Shown here piece after piece: positions 37,495 through 50,957 of a stretch of DNA of 64,000 nucleotides. Made by a program: the position numbers and the translations under genes. The notes beneath the pieces are model-generated. The model did not search any database. It worked only from the letters and a program-made list of their open reading frames with translations, and had not been told where the DNA came from. The first letter of the stretch is position 1; each line of letters begins with the position of its first letter. Origin of the DNA: Patellaria atrata CBS 101060 (Eukaryota > Ascomycota > Dothideomycetes > Patellariales > Patellariaceae); assembly GCA_010093705.1 (NCBI GenBank), contig MU006113.1:181165-245164 (forward strand), in the 5' to 3' direction.

Positions 37495-38420
37495 AGATCG
37501 AAACATCTTGACCGATAACAGATGAAAAGCTTCCAGGGAGGCCTAATACTTTGCTATGCACAAGCATCTCCGATCTCTGAATTTTCAAGAAGGGAACTAC
37601 CGTAAATGTCAGGACTTCGAGAACAAAACAGACATAGGTTAATCGTATCGTCTTTCTACTGATATGCGTCCTCTGAATGCTCTTTCGGCTTGATCATTCG
37701 AGCCGCTAACCGTCTGTTATCCGGATACCACCCGAAGGAGTCGGATTGGGGAAGCTTCGAGGGTGTGGAAAGGACTTATTCTCGATGAAGGTGGTGATAC
37801 CTCAAGTCGAAGGTTGATGCCGAAAAACCACTAAACTAGGAGTAGAGGAGATATACGGAGTAGTGGCTGCTTTACTGGGACTTTCAAGTGCAGGCTGCAG
37901 ATCTCCACAAGGGATAATTCTTGGGTTTCAATTATATCCATATCACAACAAAATAGGTAGCTGTATGAGATGGTTTGGTACGTTGTGAGTTCACCGTTGA
38001 GCAAGGGAAAGAAAAAGAAAAGGAGAAGAGTTGATAGTCCACCCCAACACTACACACAGCTCCCTATCCACAGTACTTACCCCACGTTGACGTTAATTCG
38101 CAACTTCCATTATTTTGCCGTAACGTCTGACGCACGCTTGACTGTTTGACATAAAATTGTTAACTTTTGACACCTCAGGCTATATCGAACCCAAAGGACG
38201 CATATGGAAGCATTGTTAATGATGAACAAACTACGATAAACGAGATCCCACGAGATTTCTTTAGGCGTTCCTAAATCATCGTCATTGAGACCACTTGGTG
38301 CAGGTAGAGCTCTACCATACACAAACTGCGGTATTAACCTAGCTCCAACACGCAATTATCCTGCGCTGCAAGCTCTCACTTTCTTCCCCTAACCCACTCC
38401 CATCCTGAAGACACACCTCG
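37495..38420. other. Intergenic upstream of DOA1
   Basis: No gene is seen. This is the promoter side of the DOA1-like gene, bounded on the left by the fold-back element. Confidence 0.45.
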
Positions 38421-40927
38421 ATGGGCGACTTCAAGCTGTCGGCCTCTTTACAGGGCCATGAAGACGATGTAAGCTATAGACCTTAATTTTTAGCACTGCA
38501 TGTCTCGCTCGACCCAGACCGTAACGTTTTCCTATCTCTATGCATGCGCTGACCAAGATCCTCCTAGGTCCGTGGCGTGTCCTTCCCAGATCCCAAAGTA
38601 GTCCTCTCAGCTTCAAGAGATGCGACTGTTCGATTATGGAAATTGCTTTCTTCTTCCCCGCCAACCTACGATTGTACCTTGTCCTCACACGGATCCGCCT
38701 TCATAAACGCGGTAGCCTACGTACCATCTTCTGACAAATTTCCCGATGGGCTTATTGTCTCTGGTGGAAAGGATACTATCATCGAAGTCCGTCAACCTGG
38801 CAGACAGCCTTCCGAAAATGCTGACGCGTTGTTGCTCGGCCATGCAGCCAATGTCTGCGCCTTGGACGTTAGTGCGGATGGCAGGACCATTGTCAGCGGT
38901 GGTTGGGATGCAGAAGCCCGTATATGGACCGTAGGACAGTGGGAAGGATCGATCGTTCTACAGGGACACGAAGGGAGCGTTTGGGCAGTCCTGGCTTATG
39001 ATCGTGAAACCATCATTACCGGTACGAAAGAGTTCCACGGTGTTATGATTGCCGTTTGATAGCGGCGCTGATAATAGCATTTCTAGGATGCGCGGATAGA
39101 CAAATACGCATGTTTCACCCTTCCGGAAAGCTTGTACGTTCCATACGAGGGGGCCCAGACGTCGTTCGAGCTCTCTGCAAACTACCACACAAGCACCCTT
39201 CAACAGCTAACTTTGCCTCTGCTGGTAACGATGCCGTGATTAGGTTATGGACTATTCAGGGGAAAGAGGTGGGACAGTTGCACGGTCACGAGAACTTTAT
39301 CTATTCCTTAGGTGTATTAACGACAGGCGAGATAGTCAGCTCTTCCGAAGATCGCACCGCCAGAATATGGAACAACAACCAATGTATACAGACTATTACA
39401 CATCCCGCAATATCAGTATGGTCAATATCAGTCTGTGCTGAAAATGGCGATATTGCCACTGGCGCTAGCGATAGGATAGTGCGGGTGTTTAGCAGATCGC
39501 CAGATAGACAAGCAGATCCTCCTACTATTCAAGCTTTCGAAGATTCAGTCAAGGCCTCCTCAATACCCCAACAAGCAGTCGGCAATATCAACAAAGAACA
39601 ACTTCCTGGACCAGATTTCATACAACGTAAATCGGGTACCAAAGATGGCCAAGTTCAGATGATACAAGAAACTAACGGAAACGTATCAGCATATCAATGG
39701 TCTTCATCGAGTCAAACTTGGATTAACGTAGGGACTGTTGTGGACGCAGTTGGTAGCAGCGGACGTAAAATATCATATCAAGGACAAGACTACGACTATG
39801 TGTTTGATGTTGATATTGAAGATGGGAAACCCGCTCTGAAACTTCCATTCAATCTTTCACAGAATGTGTGGGATGTTGCTCGGAAGTTTATCGCTGACAA
39901 TGAGCTACCGATTACATATCTCGATCAGGTTGCGAACTTCATCACCACAAACACGCAAGGAGCAAGTTTAGGCCCATCTTCTTCACAACAACAAGTACCC
40001 GGATCAGATCCTTGGGGTACAGGATCTCGTTATAGACCAGGTGAGGTGGATGCACCTTCATCACAACAGAAGGAGGCATCCGCTCCAAAATTATTACCGC
40101 AAACAAGCTTCCTCGAAATAACCTCTGCAAATCTCCCTGTAATTGAGAAGAAAATACGGGAATTGAACTCACAGCTCCTCGAACAAGGGCGCAAGGACAT
40201 TTCCCTGAACCCCTCAGATCTAGACGACCTCGCAGCAACAATAAAACAACTCCAGCAAAGCAGACCCGGTAATCCCAGCACAGGCATCACCAGCGGCATC
40301 GACATCGCCATCCGAATTGCGACCACCTGGCCCGTCGAAAAGCGCATCCCGGGCCTCGACCTCCTGCGCCTCTTTGCAGCCGCAACACCAAATCTCTATA
40401 CGCGCACTAGCTCTGACGATAAAACAATCGTTGACCTCCTGGCCTCCGCCGGCGTCTTTGAACCCCAAGCTCCGCCCAACCACACCATGCTCGCCATCCG
40501 CGCACTCGTCAACCTCTTCAACACTGATGAAGGTCGGCTCATTGCCGATGGTGAGTTCGACAAGATATACGCGCTCGTCGAGCCGTTTGCGAAGGCGGAA
40601 AGCCCGAATAAGAATAGCATTATTGCGATTGCAACGCTGTTTATTAATTATGCCGTGCTTATGAAGGGCCCGACTGAGAATGCGGATAGAGCGCTTACGT
40701 TGTTAGATGCGTTGACCGGCATCGTGAATTCGACAAAGGACTTGGAGGCGCTTTATAGGGCCTTGGTGGGTGCGGGAACGCTTTTAAGTCTGGGAGAGGA
40801 TTTCAGGGAGGCGGCGAGGGAGGCGTTTGATTTTGAGAGAGCGCTTGAGAGAGCGGAGAGTGTGAGTCAGGAGGCTAGGGTGAAGAGTGTCGTTAGGGAG
40901 ATGAGGGATATGTTGGGGAAGAGATAG
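38421..40927 (+). CDS. DOA1: DOA1/UFD3 (PLAA) ubiquitin- and Cdc48-binding WD40 protein
   Basis: Cdc48/p97 cofactor that binds ubiquitin and acts in ubiquitin turnover, endosomal sorting and mitochondrial or ER-associated degradation. Exons 38421-38468, 38568-39021 and 39087-40927 join in phase to 780 aa, the family's usual size. The N-terminal half is a WD40 propeller (ASRDATVRLWK, SGGWDAEARIWT, SAGNDAVIRLWT, SSSEDRTARIWN, GASDRIVRVFS). A PFU ubiquitin-binding domain follows at about 340-455 (FIQRKSGTKDGQVQMI; YDYVFDVDIEDGKPALKLPF; NELPITYLDQVANF). The last ~280 residues form the PUL armadillo-like domain that binds Cdc48. Domain order WD40-PFU-PUL is diagnostic. The gene runs toward IST3 (convergent), with 555 bp between stops. 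Confidence 0.95.
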
Positions 40928-41482
40928 GTGAGGCATAGTACGCGGAGAACGGAGGACGGAGGAGGATAAGTATCGATCAGGGCTTGATTGGTATGATTAA
41001 TAGTGGATTATGAGACAGGGAGGATTTACATCTAACACGGAGTGTACATTAGACACCACATTGACTATTGTACTCTGTTATACTACAGTATACTTCGTAC
41101 CCCCATCGTTCCGCTATATTCTACGAATGATGGTCGGAGTACATATGAACGATGGACTACGAAATACCTCACTAGATCTGTAGTATTCGCCTACATAACG
41201 TATTCACCATAAGCCTATAAATCGGGCTCGGACTTTTCACTTGATTCACCACAAATACCGTTTTGCATGAGGATTGCCACAGACCTCTAAATAGGAGCAC
41301 TTTTTCGTCTAAGTTAAACCTGGAGGAGAATGCTTCTTAGAGCTTTTATGTCGCTCTGTTTTCTCCTTTACCGGCGCACCATAGGGGTATAATAACAACA
41401 TGTAAGGAGCTCAACTCGATCTCGGTTTGAACATCAGGTTATTGAGTCTACTTCCTTAAGAGATGGTTAATTAGATTATAAG
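40928..41482. other. Intergenic, convergent gene ends
   Basis: 555 bp between the stop codons of DOA1 and IST3. It should contain both 3' UTRs. Nothing else is recognised. Confidence 0.5.
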
Positions 41483-42811
41483 CTACCGCTCTCGCCGTCC
41501 ATAATCATCTCTACTTTGCTCCTTTCTATCTCTACTTCTGTCACGTGAGTCAGGGCTTCGCCGACGATGTCTGTCGCGTCGATCATAATCAGAAAGTAGT
41601 GAGGGAGAGCCATCGAGAGACCTAGACCGTCTTCTTGCTGGTCTGTGTCTCGCGGCTGTGTCCCGGATGGGTGATTGGTCTCGGGAGCGTGAACGGTGGC
41701 GAACTGGCTCCTTCTCTTTCGGAGCGTCATATCTGAAACGTTTTGGAGTTGGGGAGCGTGATTGGCGTCTACGTCTATCATAGTCCCTGTCACGATCATA
41801 ATCTTTCCGACTTCTATGGTCTTCGCGGCGCCCACGGTCCTCTCGCTCTTTGTGGTAATCACGCAGAGCGGGAGATTTCTCTCTAGATCTGGAGCGGTCA
41901 TCCAGCGGCTTCCGCCGTCGAGGTTCGGTTTCTGATTCTGATTTGCTTCTCGATCTACGCCTCTGTGATTTGTTTTTTCGAACCTCGCGTCTCACATCAG
42001 GACTGTCGAGCTCCTTTTTGATACCAACCGACCTGCTCTTCTCCTTGATTTCAACCGATCTACTCTCCTCTTTCTTGAGTCCGATGGACCTGCTCTCACT
42101 TTTCGTGATGTCAACAGACCTGCTCCTCGACCTATGCATGTGTGATTTATGTTTCCGGTCGCCACTTTTCGTCTCGTGATCATTATCTTCCTTCTTGGCC
42201 TCATCTCTATGCCGATGTCTATGCCTATGTTTCCTTTCTTTCTTCCCCCCATTTCCATCCTTGAGCTTCAACACCTTTAGAGCCTTTTCAACCTCCTCCT
42301 TCTTCTGCTCAATCAAATACGCTTTCATCGGGTCATCGTCATCGTGCCCTCTCATCAACTCCGCCAACTCCCTCTCCTCCTTAATTAGCGGCTTCTTCTC
42401 CTCTTCCTCCTCACTACTCTCCTCCACCTTCTCAAACCCAATCTCGTACTTACTCTCATCCTCATCTTCCTTCTTCTTATACCTCGTATGATCGACCCTC
42501 AACATCCTCCCCATGACTTCCGCCCCACCGAGATTATCTACCGCCAAGTCGCAACTGCGCTGGTCCTCATACTTCAGGAACGCGAAGCCCTTACTCTTGC
42601 CCGTCTCTTTATCCCGGATCAGGTTGAGGAAGGTCGGCTCGCCGTATTGCGAGAAGATGGTGATGATGTCACCTTCGGAGAGCTCGAAGGGTAGCCCGCC
42701 GATGTAGATGTAAGCTGTGTCACGCCAGTCGGTGTGCCAGGATGCGTTAGGGGAAATGTTGTGTTCGAGCTCTTTGCGGTTGAGCTCCCGGATTGCTTTT
42801 ATGGAGTTCAT
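41483..42811 (-). CDS. IST3: IST3/Snu17 (RBMX2) U2 snRNP-associated RRM protein with long RS tail
   Basis: Component of the RES (retention and splicing) complex bound to the U2 snRNP in the spliceosome. Single exon, 442 aa. The N-terminus (MNSIKAIRELNRKELEHNI) is the conserved lead-in of this family, followed by one RRM at residues ~34-108 with RNP2 YIYIGGLP and RNP1 KGFAFLKYE, and the C-terminal extension RVDHTRYKKKED that contacts the other RES subunits (Bud13, Pml1). After residue ~130 the chain is charged low-complexity: acidic/Lys-rich, then Arg/Ser-, Arg/Asp- and Arg/His-rich repeats. Yeast Snu17 lacks this tail; metazoan RBMX2 has a comparable one. The gene is head-to-head with SMC3, with 401 bp between start codons. 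Confidence 0.95.
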   Translation of the reverse strand: MNSIKAIRELNRKELEHNISPNASWHTDWRDTAYIYIGGLPFELSEGDIITIFSQYGEPTFLNLIRDKETGKSKGFAFLKYEDQRSCDLAVDNLGGAEVMGRMLRVDHTRYKKKEDEDESKYEIGFEKVEESSEEEEEKKPLIKEERELAELMRGHDDDDPMKAYLIEQKKEEVEKALKVLKLKDGNGGKKERKHRHRHRHRDEAKKEDNDHETKSGDRKHKSHMHRSRSRSVDITKSESRSIGLKKEESRSVEIKEKSRSVGIKKELDSPDVRREVRKNKSQRRRSRSKSESETEPRRRKPLDDRSRSREKSPALRDYHKEREDRGRREDHRSRKDYDRDRDYDRRRRQSRSPTPKRFRYDAPKEKEPVRHRSRSRDQSPIRDTAARHRPARRRSRSLDGSPSLLSDYDRRDRHRRRSPDSRDRSRDRKEQSRDDYGRRER

Positions 42812-43031
42812 GGTAAGAAAAACCGACGAAAGGGAAAATTTGAACGAGTGAAATTTTCGTCAGTTTTCGGTGAGCGGCATTGAGTATGTAGAAAGCTGCT
42901 GGTGAGGTGATTATAAGGCTCCTAATAAGCCATTGGGATTGGGCTTGTACTTGTCACTAGGTAATAAAATAAATGTCGGGGTCGGATAATCTTCGGCGAA
43001 ATGTTACGTCTGGCCCAATTTACACGCCAGA

Positions 43032-43037
43032 ACGCGT
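43032..43037 (+). promoter_or_regulatory. MluI cell-cycle box ACGCGT (distal)
   Basis: Exact palindromic ACGCGT, 176 bp upstream of the SMC3 ATG. In yeasts this hexamer binds MBF (Mbp1/Swi6-type factors) and gives G1/S expression. Confidence 0.55.
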
Positions 43038-43116
43038 TCCCCTCTCTATCCAGTGAGGGACACAAATCCTTCCCGGGAGACGAACTTTGAGACTACGATC
43101 TTGTGGATTATGCTGA

Positions 43117-43122
43117 ACGCGT
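43117..43122 (+). promoter_or_regulatory. MluI cell-cycle box ACGCGT (proximal)
   Basis: Second exact ACGCGT, 91 bp upstream of the SMC3 ATG and 85 bp from the first copy. Both share the extended context GAACGCGT, which favours function over chance. Confidence 0.6.
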
Positions 43123-43212
43123 AGACTCCTTATCGGTTTCTGTACCGAGTTTTTCACAGGAGGAGCGTTTTTCTTCCGGCGAGCGCGCCTCTCATAGAGC
43201 GCAAACGGCAAG

Positions 43213-47018
<3,806 letters not shown>

Positions 47019-47880
47019 GATGGTGGGATTATGTCTGTTCTCGATGGATATGGTCATCTGTACGAGTTGTTTCTTTGGTGATGGATTTGGGGGATAGTGT
47101 GGGTGTAGGCGTCTTTGCGGGAGGTCCGTTTGTGTATCGTCTCAAATGTGCGGATTTACCCTGATTGAGGGCTTTGAATGGCTCTGAGCTCTGCGAGATA
47201 CCGATGTATATGATGATTATGGGCATTATGTTCCTTTGTGTCGTCATTCTTGCTTTCTATCGGACACGTCTGCAGTATCTCATTTTTCAATAGGAGATAC
47301 TATACAGCATTTGAGCTTCAGATGTACGGCGTCTCGAAACGGCAATGTTGATATACTTTTTGCCGCGTCAGTCCTCGATCTCTGTACGCTCACTGCGCAA
47401 CAAGTGGCGAACTGGAAACCCTCCAGCCTCGATTGACTGCTGGTGTCTGTGCGGTCATCTCCTACGTACAACCTAGAGTTCCCCGTACTCTATCGACTCT
47501 CCTGTACAGTACACCAGGGATGGCTGGAGAGTAGATGTGCAGTAATAATAGCATCTAACTCAGAAGGTTGTTTTCACAGTCAATACTCTGCCATACATTC
47601 TCTCGTTCCTGTACAGTAGAGTCTGAGACGGTTGAAGAAGTATGGTACATGGACAAGGACAGCAGGTAGGAAAAAAAAGTGATACATCTAAAATTTCATG
47701 AGTCTATCGCTACGTGAGCATGACTACCTTCTGAGTATCTATCCTACAAAATGCTCTAGTAGCTTGAAACATTAAGCGTTAAGCGCCTCGCTATGTCATT
47801 TCCCATCCGTCCCATGATATATCCCATGTTTACCAATCCAAAACGCCCAATACCAAAGGTCTAATAGACTCTATAACACC
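47019..47880. other. Intergenic, convergent gene ends
   Basis: About 860 bp between SMC3 and the surface protein, which end toward each other. I see no gene in it. Confidence 0.5.
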
Positions 47881-50097
47881 TCACAGCGACCCAACGATCA
47901 ATAACCCAAGACCCAAACATACCAGGAGACTCCAACTGCTCACTCCATTCCTACATGAGCTACCTGTTGTCGTCGTCGTCGCGATAATGACCCCTGAGAC
48001 ACCAGTCCTTGTGGGCCCACCCGTTACCTGCTCGCCTCTACTTCCCGAACCAACCACAACTGTCGTAGTCCTCATAACCCTTGCCGTACTGGGTGTGTCC
48101 GTCACCCCTTCCGTCCCTGTTGTTAAAACCCCATAATAAACCGTCTCCATCCCATTCTCCCCCTCCGCAATCGAAATAATAGTCCCATCGACCGTGACTG
48201 CATTTCCACCGGCTGTGAACGTCTGACTAGCAAGTATAACGCTTTCACCTGCATCTAAGGTGGAAGTGAGACCATTCGCGATGACAAGGACGCCAGAGGG
48301 ACCGGGCGCCAAGGTTGTGCTGTCAATCACGAGCTCGGATGCAGGTGTTACAGCGGGTGTAATTGCGGGTGCGGTAAGAGGAATTATTGAGGTGCCTACA
48401 ATGAGGGCTCTACCATCGAATGCGAGAGATACTTGAGTGCCAGAGACGGTGATAGGGCGGCCACCTGGTATAAGGAATTGGCTGTCCACTATCAGCGAGG
48501 CTCCAGAGGTTGAGCTAGGACCGGGAAAGAGAGTGAAGGTGGTATCGCCGACGGGGAGTATGATTGGTGGCATATCAGTGGGAGCGGATGTGAGAGGCGT
48601 TAGGAATGGTTTGGTGCTGGTTCCGACGACGACAGCATTGCCGTCAGATACGAGGGAGATGCGGGTCCCACCGATTGTGGCAGCCGCTCCTCCGGGGCGG
48701 AGAGTGCGGGTGCCGACTATGAAGTTTCCGGAAGTGTCGGCGGTGAGAGTTGTGGTGCCAACGGTAATAGGAGGGCGGGGGAGAATTGGCCCTCCATTAG
48801 GTGGGTTTTCATCTGGAGAATTGTCGGTTGGAGAGTTTTGACCAGAAGAATCGTCAGTTGGAGGGTTTTGATCGGGAGGGTTGTTGGTGGGAGAGTTTTG
48901 GTCTGGAAAGTTTTCAATGGGGGGATTCTGGTCCGGAGGTCCGTCGTCCGGAGGGGTTTGACTATCAGGAGAACTATCATTTGGAGGGTTGTGATCTGGT
49001 TCCGTGTCTACAGGTCTAGTCTGTTGCGCTGGGCGGTTCCTTGTTCTAGTGATTGGAGGTAAGGGGGTTTGTTGAGATGAAGTAGGCCCTGGCGTATCCT
49101 GCTCTGAAGAGTCTTCTTTTCCGGCAGCAGGACGAGGTCTCTGGGTTGGCCCTAATCCCGCTCTCGTCTTACGGATTGTAGATGTCTCGGTTAGACTTTG
49201 CATCCACGCCTTGGAAGTTGGAATCCCGACTCCCTTCATACGGCAGGACCGAAGTCCTGGATAATCTGCGTAGACACTGGTAGGGAATGATTTGTACCGG
49301 GTTTCTAGATACCAAGTGGTGGAGATATAGTATGTACTATGATCGATGTCATAATTAGTGAAGGTATTTACAATCGTTTGAGTAGTTATGAAGTTGCTGG
49401 CAGATATTGGGTCGACGCTATATGTTACTAGGGGCCGATGGGATGTCGTGAAAGCGCTTCGGGCGCAGACAGTCAGAGTGGCTGGCGCATTCGGCGGGTG
49501 GAATTGATAATCGTACGTGACCTCACTATAATCAATGTAAAAATAAGGTGTTGGATAATACCTAAATGGTCAGTTTACGTAGCGACAGAGTTGATTCGGG
49601 TCTCGTACAGAGTAAATTCACCAGCACCAAAGTACCAGTCCTCAGTGACTGTCCAGGGATTGTCCATAAGCTCAAAACTTTGCACATGATTTGACGAGGC
49701 ATAATCAATCACAGATGACCTTATTTCAGATACGTTAGGATATTGATATAGGCTTGTGACGGTACTTGTCGTATTCCCCGTTCCGTCTATTACGACGTAG
49801 AGCGTTGCTACTGTGTAGTTGAAGATCGTGGGATACCACACATGGCCAGCAAGGATTGCAGTGAGATTACAAGGCCCACAGCCTGAACTTGAACCGTCTG
49901 ATGTTGCAATTGGATCCAATGAACTCGTTAACGTTGGATTAGTTGATGTGCTATTGCTCCATTCCGAACGAAATTTTTGCGCTGGGCGTAATGTTAGCTC
50001 GAATCTTCAATTGCTAGTCGATAAGTGTACCTTCAACTGAGTATAAACTCGCCAGAGCCATAAGAGAAACTGTCCATCGTATCATGTCGTTCAACAT
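47881..50097 (-). CDS. Large secreted Ser/Thr/Pro-rich surface protein, probable GPI anchor
   Basis: Adhesin-like fungal wall protein of unknown function. Proposed exons on the minus strand: 50031-50097, 49609-49981, 47881-49561, in phase, ~706 aa. The start MLNDMIRWTVSLMALASLYS is a signal peptide; an in-frame ATG at 50085 (MIRWTVSLMALAS) is an equal choice. An N-terminal domain (~25-225) with Cys pairs and N-glycosylation sites is followed by a Pro/Asp/Asn-rich linker made of ~10-residue repeats (DQNPPTDDSS-like, about seven units). Then come three beta-repeat units of the type VGTTTLTADTSG / GGTRISLVSDGNAVVVGTST, common in fungal surface proteins. The C-terminus has GSS followed by a hydrophobic tail (LLVCLGLGLLIVGSL), as in a GPI signal. 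Intron 2 has an alternative, also in phase: 49526-49578. Coding status is secure; that one junction is not. Confidence 0.82.
48790..49005 (-). repeat. Coding minisatellite, ~30-bp units (Pro/Asp/Asn repeats)
   Basis: About seven imperfect ~30-bp units encoding decapeptides such as DQNSPTNNPP and GQNSPTDNSP. They form the flexible linker between the N-terminal domain and the beta-repeat part of the surface protein. Confidence 0.75.
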
Positions 50098-50957
50098 GAG
50101 GAAGTAAAGAAGGGCTATGATGTCCGAATGACATGGACGTCTGAAAAGATGAGTTGCATGGATGGGAGCCCAGATACACCAAGAGTCAGAGAACGAAGGA
50201 AGCAACGTAGAAGGACTACATAACAGGATATGGCAACTGGAATGGATCAGGTTTCGATTGAATATACCGATCAGTGATGCAATACAGTAACTTGTATAGT
50301 GTGCGAAACTGCAGTTTCTGCAGGTGGCCAGTGCTATGTACTCATTGTTTCTCATTGGAAAAAGGCTAGAAAATAGACTAGACAGAGGGGCCGCAGTAGT
50401 AGTTAGACATTAGGTTATGAATACCCAATCGTATAACGTCCGGCTGGAGGAAACGCCCGATGATATGGAGTCGAAAACTCATCTTTCAGCATAGGCTTTC
50501 CGCTTACCCTAAACCATGCGACCCGTCCATCCCAGCTCCCAGAAATCATGGTGCCGACCGCATGGCCAAGAAGCTTTTGATGGTCGTTGCGCTCACGGGT
50601 ACGCGTGATTAATCACTTTCAGAATTGGTGCGTTGGGATAAGAAGCCATTTGGAGACAATTATCCCGTTAACAAAGTAGGTTGATATTGGGTTACAGGGT
50701 AAATAGGAGCCAAGTCCCTGCACGCGGGACGAATGTTGTAGTCAGACGCCTAGTTCAAAACTTCTTAAAGAACGCTAGCCCCACGGGGGTGACGCGGAAA
50801 GTAAAAGAGCGTATGAGCGTCCTGGCTGGTAACTTGGGTTGGATTTAGTAGTCTTCTAGAGCTTCCGTGCGTCTATATTTTCAGCCTTGATACCCGGACG
50901 CAGGATCGAAATCCATGTACAGCATAAAGTCAAGATGGCTTCGGTAGAATCTAGCGA
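50098..50957. other. Intergenic, divergent promoters
   Basis: About 860 bp between the start of the surface protein (minus) and the proposed start of the aspartic-protease-like gene (plus). No gene is supported. Confidence 0.45.

Larger units (their letters stand above)
42812..43212. promoter_or_regulatory. Shared promoter of IST3 and SMC3
   Basis: 401-bp bidirectional intergenic region. It contains two exact ACGCGT boxes (see separate entries), both nearer SMC3, and ATTGG (CCAAT on the other strand) at about 42930-42941, twice in succession. Confidence 0.6.
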
